DNA of 64,000 nt. It comes from Blastocatellia bacterium AA13 (GTDB taxonomy: Bacteria > Acidobacteriota > Blastocatellia > UBA7656). Below the pieces are notes generated by a model. That model was given only the letters and a program-made list of their open reading frames with translations, did no database searches and was not told the origin of the DNA. Position 1 is the first letter of the stretch; every line of letters begins with the position of its first letter. The position numbers were made by a program, and so were the translations under genes. Of this stretch, positions 60,205-64,000 are shown piece after piece. Where the stretch lies: the NCBI GenBank assembly GCA_003222245.1, contig QHVH01000008.1, positions 186,001 to 250,000 on the forward strand. The letters run 5' to 3'.

Positions 60205-62103
60205 TCATTTGTTGGTTGGCGGCTGTTGCTGCTGATCTGTAATTTTGGCGAGCTCAGTGCGTGCGCGCGAGTGCGAGGGATCATATTCGATGGCCAGTCG
60301 AAGATGCTTATCGGTCTCGACGAGGTCCCCGGCTGATTCCCGGCACAAAGCCACAATGAAGTGTGCTTCGGCGAGCTTCGGCGCGAATTCCAGAAGCTTT
60401 TCGGCGTGTTCTTGTGCTTCTCCGAACTGACGCTGCGCCGCGAGAGTGCCCGCGAGGTTTAGTCTTGCAAGCTTGCTGTCGGGACTAATCTCGAGGGCTT
60501 TTCGAAAATGAACCTCGGCGGACTTTAGATCTCGGCGCTCAACCAGAAGACTGCCGAGGTTGTTATGGGCCTTCGCGTATCGCGGCTCCAGTCTTAAGGC
60601 TTCGTTAAAATCCGCCGCGGCTTGATCGAACTGGCCGAGTGTCTTCAGGGCCGATCCCCGATTATAGAAAGCGCCCGCGTTGCTCGGATCGATTGCGATC
60701 GATTCGGTGAATTGGGCAACCGCGTCCGCAAGCCTGCCCTGTGTCTGTAACTCGGTCCCGAAATTTATCCTCGCACGTGGATTGGCGGGGAGCTTCACAA
60801 TCGTGTCCGCCCACAGGCCCATCTCCGTCTTGTAGTCCTGATTGCGCGATAACGTCAGAATACCCAGCGAAGCAACCATCACTATTACAAGCAGAAAGGC
60901 AAGCCGTCCTCCGTTGATTGCGGAGCAGGCCGTCGCAACTCGGGAATGAAGCCATCCGCGCCAGAGTTCGATCGCGCCAAACACCATGCCGCTTATGACT
61001 CCGGCCAGTGAAAGATACACTCGATATTCATAGGCCAGATCGTTAAAAGGCATTATGGATGAGGACACCGACAGAATTATGAAGAACCATGCGCCGAAGA
61101 TCGCCCATGGAGCGCGCCGCCATAATCCAAATGCCGTCAACGCCGCCGGCACAAATAATGGAATGCCATAAGCAATCGCCGCCCAAATTGATTCCGCCCT
61201 TGGCCATGCATAATCAAACGCCAACGGCGCTGGAACGAGCGACAGTCGAATGTAGTGCCAGACCACCGCGAACTCGGAAATGAAATAGCGGAAGGGCGAG
61301 ATCGATTTCACGGCGAACCCGGCCGTATCGTTTACCGGAGATATGAGAACCGTGATGAGAAGCGCTGCCCATCCGAGCGCGAGCCCCGCGTACAATCGCC
61401 AATGTGAGCGCAATGCCTCTCGAACGGAGTTGGAGAAGAAGAGGTAATCGAATACGAGAATCATCAAGGGCGCGGTCACCATCACCTGTTTGCTCAACAT
61501 TCCGCATATACAGGCCGCGGCAGCCCCGAAAATCCAGAGATTTCGTCTCGCGGCTTCGAAGCTTCGCAGCGAGCAGTAGACGGCCAGTAGATAGAACATG
61601 CCCATGAGCGATTCGCATCGCTGGATGACGTAGGTGACCGCCTGCGTCTGAATCGGATGCACCGCCCATATGAGCCCGATCACCATCGCAACCGGCGTCG
61701 CAATATCCTGATATCGCTTCGAGAGTCTCTCAGAGAGTAAGGTGCGCCGTACTACTCCGAACAACGCGATGGCTGCTATTACGTGAATCAGGATGTTAAA
61801 TGCGTGATAGGACCACGGAGAGCTCCCGCTTATCTTGTAATTGAGAGCTAGTGAATAGGCGATCAACGGACGCGAAATGTTATTGAGTCCGACAAGCACC
61901 GCGCCGGGCGGCCAGAGCTGATGAATGTATGGATTCTCGTCGATATAAACGTGATCGTCGAATACGAACGGGCCTGTGAAACTATTGCTGTAGAAAATAA
62001 GTGTGAAGATGGCTATCAGCGCGGCCGCGACGGGAACTGACAGGCTCGAGTACCGGCTCAGCGGCTGAGAGTTAACGGGCCCGTCTGCAATAGCAGAACT
62101 CAT
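60205..62103 (-). CDS. TPR-containing membrane protein, TMTC/PMT-like
   Basis: An N-terminal membrane part of about ten helices (to about residue 410) is followed by at least five tetratricopeptide repeats (NPRARINFGTELQTQGRLADA, then AGAFYNRGSALKTLGQFDQA and so on). The luminal loop after the first helix holds FDDHVYIDENPYI, with the acidic pair seen in GT-C mannosyltransferases. The arrangement recalls TMTC proteins, which O-mannosylate proteins. A bacterial protein O-glycosylation role is plausible. The ATG at 62103 with AAAGGA before it is preferred; one at 62151 is also possible. It is convergent with the CurA-like gene. Confidence 0.85.
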   Translation of the reverse strand: MSSAIADGPVNSQPLSRYSSLSVPVAAALIAIFTLIFYSNSFTGPFVFDDHVYIDENPYIHQLWPPGAVLVGLNNISRPLIAYSLALNYKISGSSPWSYHAFNILIHVIAAIALFGVVRRTLLSERLSKRYQDIATPVAMVIGLIWAVHPIQTQAVTYVIQRCESLMGMFYLLAVYCSLRSFEAARRNLWIFGAAAACICGMLSKQVMVTAPLMILVFDYLFFSNSVREALRSHWRLYAGLALGWAALLITVLISPVNDTAGFAVKSISPFRYFISEFAVVWHYIRLSLVPAPLAFDYAWPRAESIWAAIAYGIPLFVPAALTAFGLWRRAPWAIFGAWFFIILSVSSSIMPFNDLAYEYRVYLSLAGVISGMVFGAIELWRGWLHSRVATACSAINGGRLAFLLVIVMVASLGILTLSRNQDYKTEMGLWADTIVKLPANPRARINFGTELQTQGRLADAVAQFTESIAIDPSNAGAFYNRGSALKTLGQFDQAAADFNEALRLEPRYAKAHNNLGSLLVERRDLKSAEVHFRKALEISPDSKLARLNLAGTLAAQRQFGEAQEHAEKLLEFAPKLAEAHFIVALCRESAGDLVETDKHLRLAIEYDPSHSRARTELAKITDQQQQPPTNK

Positions 62104-62427
62104 CTTCGGTCCTTTCGTCAGAGCGTGTATACGGCGGCGAAAAATGGTCAATCAGATCGCGGGGCGGAATTAGGCGCGGGGCTTACCAGATGGGAGCAAA
62201 CAGTCGTCGGTTGGTTTCACTTGGAGTCGGCGTGAATCCAACCACGCGCGATTCTATCACACCGTCCAGGCGGAACAAGACTAGACTCTCAATTCGCGGT
62301 TGGGCGGCGTTGCCGGTCGGCTTCAATGCCTTCCGTCGCTTTGTCGCAGCCATCGTGCTCATATAGAATTCGGCCGAAGATCGGTCTTCTTTGAAACTGC
62401 TCACGTCTAGTATGAGGATGGTGACAA
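62104..62427. other. Divergent intergenic region
   Basis: These 324 bases lie between the TPR membrane protein (leftward) and the peptidase (rightward) and should hold both promoters. No convincing -35/-10 pair, hairpin or repeat was seen. Short frames here have no family features. Confidence 0.4.
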
Positions 62428-64000
62428 ATGCGATTCTGGTTAACGCTCCTTTTATTATCGATCCTGGTCGCGGCGTCCGGCGCGTCAGGATTCACTAATC
62501 AAACGAGGACTCATTCGATGTCACGAAGCAAATCCGAAAAGCACGACTCGTCTTCGCTTCCGGCCAAAATCAAGCGATTTGCCCCGACTGAAGTAAAAGC
62601 CGATACGTCACATCTAACGCCGGGCGACCGCCAGGCGCTCGCGAAGATCGTCGAAGCCGCGAAGCTCATGGATCCCGTTTTTTTGCGGCAGGCCTGGAGC
62701 GGCAATGCCGCGCTTTTGAAGAAGCTCAGGGCTGATTCCAGTCCAGCAGGCCGGGAGCGATTACATTACTTCTTGATCAACGTCGGGCCGTGGTCTCGTC
62801 TGGACAAGAACGAGCCGTTCATTGACGGCGTGCCGGCTGAAAAACCGGCGCACGCGGGTTTCTATCCCGACGACATGACAAAAGATGAATTCAATAGCTG
62901 GATCGCCGGTCTCTCCGAAGAAGATAAGAAACGGGCGACCGGATTTTTCTATGTGATTCGCCGCGATGCAAACCGAAAGCTCAAGATCGTGCCCTACAGC
63001 GAAGAATATCGCGAGTTCCTGGCTCCGGCGGCCAGGCTTCTCAACGAAGCGGCCGCGCTCACGAAGAACGCGACTCTGAAGTCCTTTTTGACCAAGCGAG
63101 CCGCGGCCTTTTCATCCAACGATTACTATGAAAGCGATGTCGCCTGGATGGATCTCGATTCACCAATCGAGCTGACCATTGGGCCATACGAGACATACGA
63201 AGACGAACTGTTTGGATACAAGGCAGGCTTCGAGGTCTATGTGACGCTCCGCGACGAAGCTGAATCATCCAAGCTCGCCAAGTTCGGCGCGTACCTGCAG
63301 GAGGTCGAGAACAACCTTCCAATCGATCCCAAGTACCGGAACTCAAAGCTCGGCGCCGCTTCACCTATCCGCGTAGTAGACGAAGTCTTTGCCGGAGGCG
63401 AGGGAAACGCGGGAGTGCAGACCGCCGCATACAACTTGCCCAATGACGACCGAGTCATTCGAGAGAAGGGCTCCAAACGAGTGATGCTGAAGAACGTCCA
63501 GGAAGCAAAGTTCAATAAAGCGCTGATACCAATCTCGCGAGTCGTGCTGGACAAAGGTCAGCAGGCGGACATTTCATTCGACGCCTTCTTCACTCATATT
63601 CTCGCTCACGAGCTGATGCACGGATTGGGGCCGCACGGCATAAAAGTGGGCGGGCGGGACACAACGGTTCGCCAGGAATTGAAGGATCTCTATTCCGCGA
63701 TAGAGGAAGCCAAGGCAGACGTAGCCGGATTGTTCGCCTTGCAGTACCTGATCGATAAAGGCGCGGTCGACAAGAAGCTCGAGTCCTCGCTTTATACTAC
63801 CTACCTTGCGAGCGCGTTTCGCTCAGTCCGATTCGGAATCACCGAAGCTCACGGTAAGGCCGTCGCGCTCCTGTTCAACTACGTAATGGACGACGGAGGC
63901 TTCGCGTACGACGAAAAGACGGCGACCTTCAGGGTCGTGCCATCCAGAATCAAAGAGTCGGTTCGTAAACTCACTCACGACATAATGACGCTTCAGGCGG
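62428..64000 (+). CDS. M49-like (dipeptidyl peptidase III-type) zinc metallopeptidase, 3' end outside window
   Basis: The ATG at 62428 opens a frame that stays open to the end of the window, so the C-terminus is missing. A signal peptide is present (FWLTLLLLSILVAASGASG). The mature part holds HYFLINVGPWSRLD, PHAGFYP-like PAHAGFYPDDMT, SNDYYESDVAWMDLD, the zinc motif HELMHGLGPH (HExxH) and EEAKAD with the third ligand Glu. This set is typical of bacterial DPP III-like zinc hydrolases, though classic DPP III has HExxxH. It should cut peptides in the periplasm. About 524 residues are in the window. Confidence 0.88.
   Translation, partial: MRFWLTLLLLSILVAASGASGFTNQTRTHSMSRSKSEKHDSSSLPAKIKRFAPTEVKADTSHLTPGDRQALAKIVEAAKLMDPVFLRQAWSGNAALLKKLRADSSPAGRERLHYFLINVGPWSRLDKNEPFIDGVPAEKPAHAGFYPDDMTKDEFNSWIAGLSEEDKKRATGFFYVIRRDANRKLKIVPYSEEYREFLAPAARLLNEAAALTKNATLKSFLTKRAAAFSSNDYYESDVAWMDLDSPIELTIGPYETYEDELFGYKAGFEVYVTLRDEAESSKLAKFGAYLQEVENNLPIDPKYRNSKLGAASPIRVVDEVFAGGEGNAGVQTAAYNLPNDDRVIREKGSKRVMLKNVQEAKFNKALIPISRVVLDKGQQADISFDAFFTHILAHELMHGLGPHGIKVGGRDTTVRQELKDLYSAIEEAKADVAGLFALQYLIDKGAVDKKLESSLYTTYLASAFRSVRFGITEAHGKAVALLFNYVMDDGGFAYDEKTATFRVVPSRIKESVRKLTHDIMTLQA

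Noticed and set aside
1-64000. Search for CRISPR arrays, rRNA and tRNA genes
   Set aside because: No regularly spaced direct repeats, no conserved rRNA segments and no tRNA cloverleaf signature were recognised by eye.

Overview
The window looks like chromosomal DNA of an Acidobacteriota member, most likely class Blastocatellia or a close relative. This rests on a MacB-like orphan permease of the acidobacterial duplicated (ADOP) type, a 1,100-residue Oar-like TonB-dependent receptor with an N-terminal carboxypeptidase-regulatory domain, a Tes/Msl-like radical SAM protein, and an AroD-AroE fusion. The assignment comes from gene content and remembered families, not from a marker gene. No rRNA, tRNA, CRISPR array or intact mobile element was recognised.

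Region 1 (1-26 kb) is mixed housekeeping and accessory DNA. It holds the end of a serine hydrolase, a decayed patch (IS4-type transposase remnant and ankyrin fragment), an amidase, an AlkA-like glycosylase, a small secreted barrel-like protein, a DUF4097 protein, an ADOP permease, an acyl-ligase/ACP/PlsC fusion, a quinone-oxidoreductase-like MDR enzyme, two adjacent radical SAM genes (the second resembling enzymes that couple lipid tails into membrane-spanning lipids), a DPP-IV-type peptidase, PsuG, a Crp/Fnr regulator, an FMN reductase, a Tat-exported multicopper oxidase coupled to a SCO-like copper protein, and a secreted protein of unknown function.

Region 2 (about 26.4-57.6 kb) is the most interesting part: about 24 genes, all on the plus strand and mostly tightly spaced, that look like one biosynthetic and export locus with no PKS or NRPS. 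Its first part has a modified AroDE fusion with an extra C-terminal domain, a free-standing copy of that domain, an acyl-CoA dehydrogenase-like enzyme, a membrane protein fused to a low-molecular-weight phosphatase, two tandem luciferase-like monooxygenases and a TauD-like oxygenase. The second part has a GT4 glycosyltransferase, then three unusual families interleaved several times: A (GT-A-like proteins with a DAD motif, four copies), B (five-bladed beta-propeller proteins, three copies) and C (small Rossmann/methyltransferase-like proteins, three copies). Among them sit a NodU/TobZ-type carbamoyltransferase, two sugar-nucleotide SDR enzymes and a TonB-dependent receptor. The third part has a heterodimeric ABC exporter with one degenerate ATP site, a CelD/FemAB-type acyltransferase and a methyltransferase.

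My reading is that region 2 makes, decorates, exports and perhaps re-imports a carbamoylated, glycosylated small molecule or short glycan. The product is unknown, and a cell-surface glycan locus is the main alternative.

Region 3 (57.8-64 kb) has a family III CoA-transferase preceded by a striking palindrome next to its start codon, a CurA-like reductase, a TPR-containing membrane glycosyltransferase-like protein, and the 5' part of an M49-like metallopeptidase that runs off the window.
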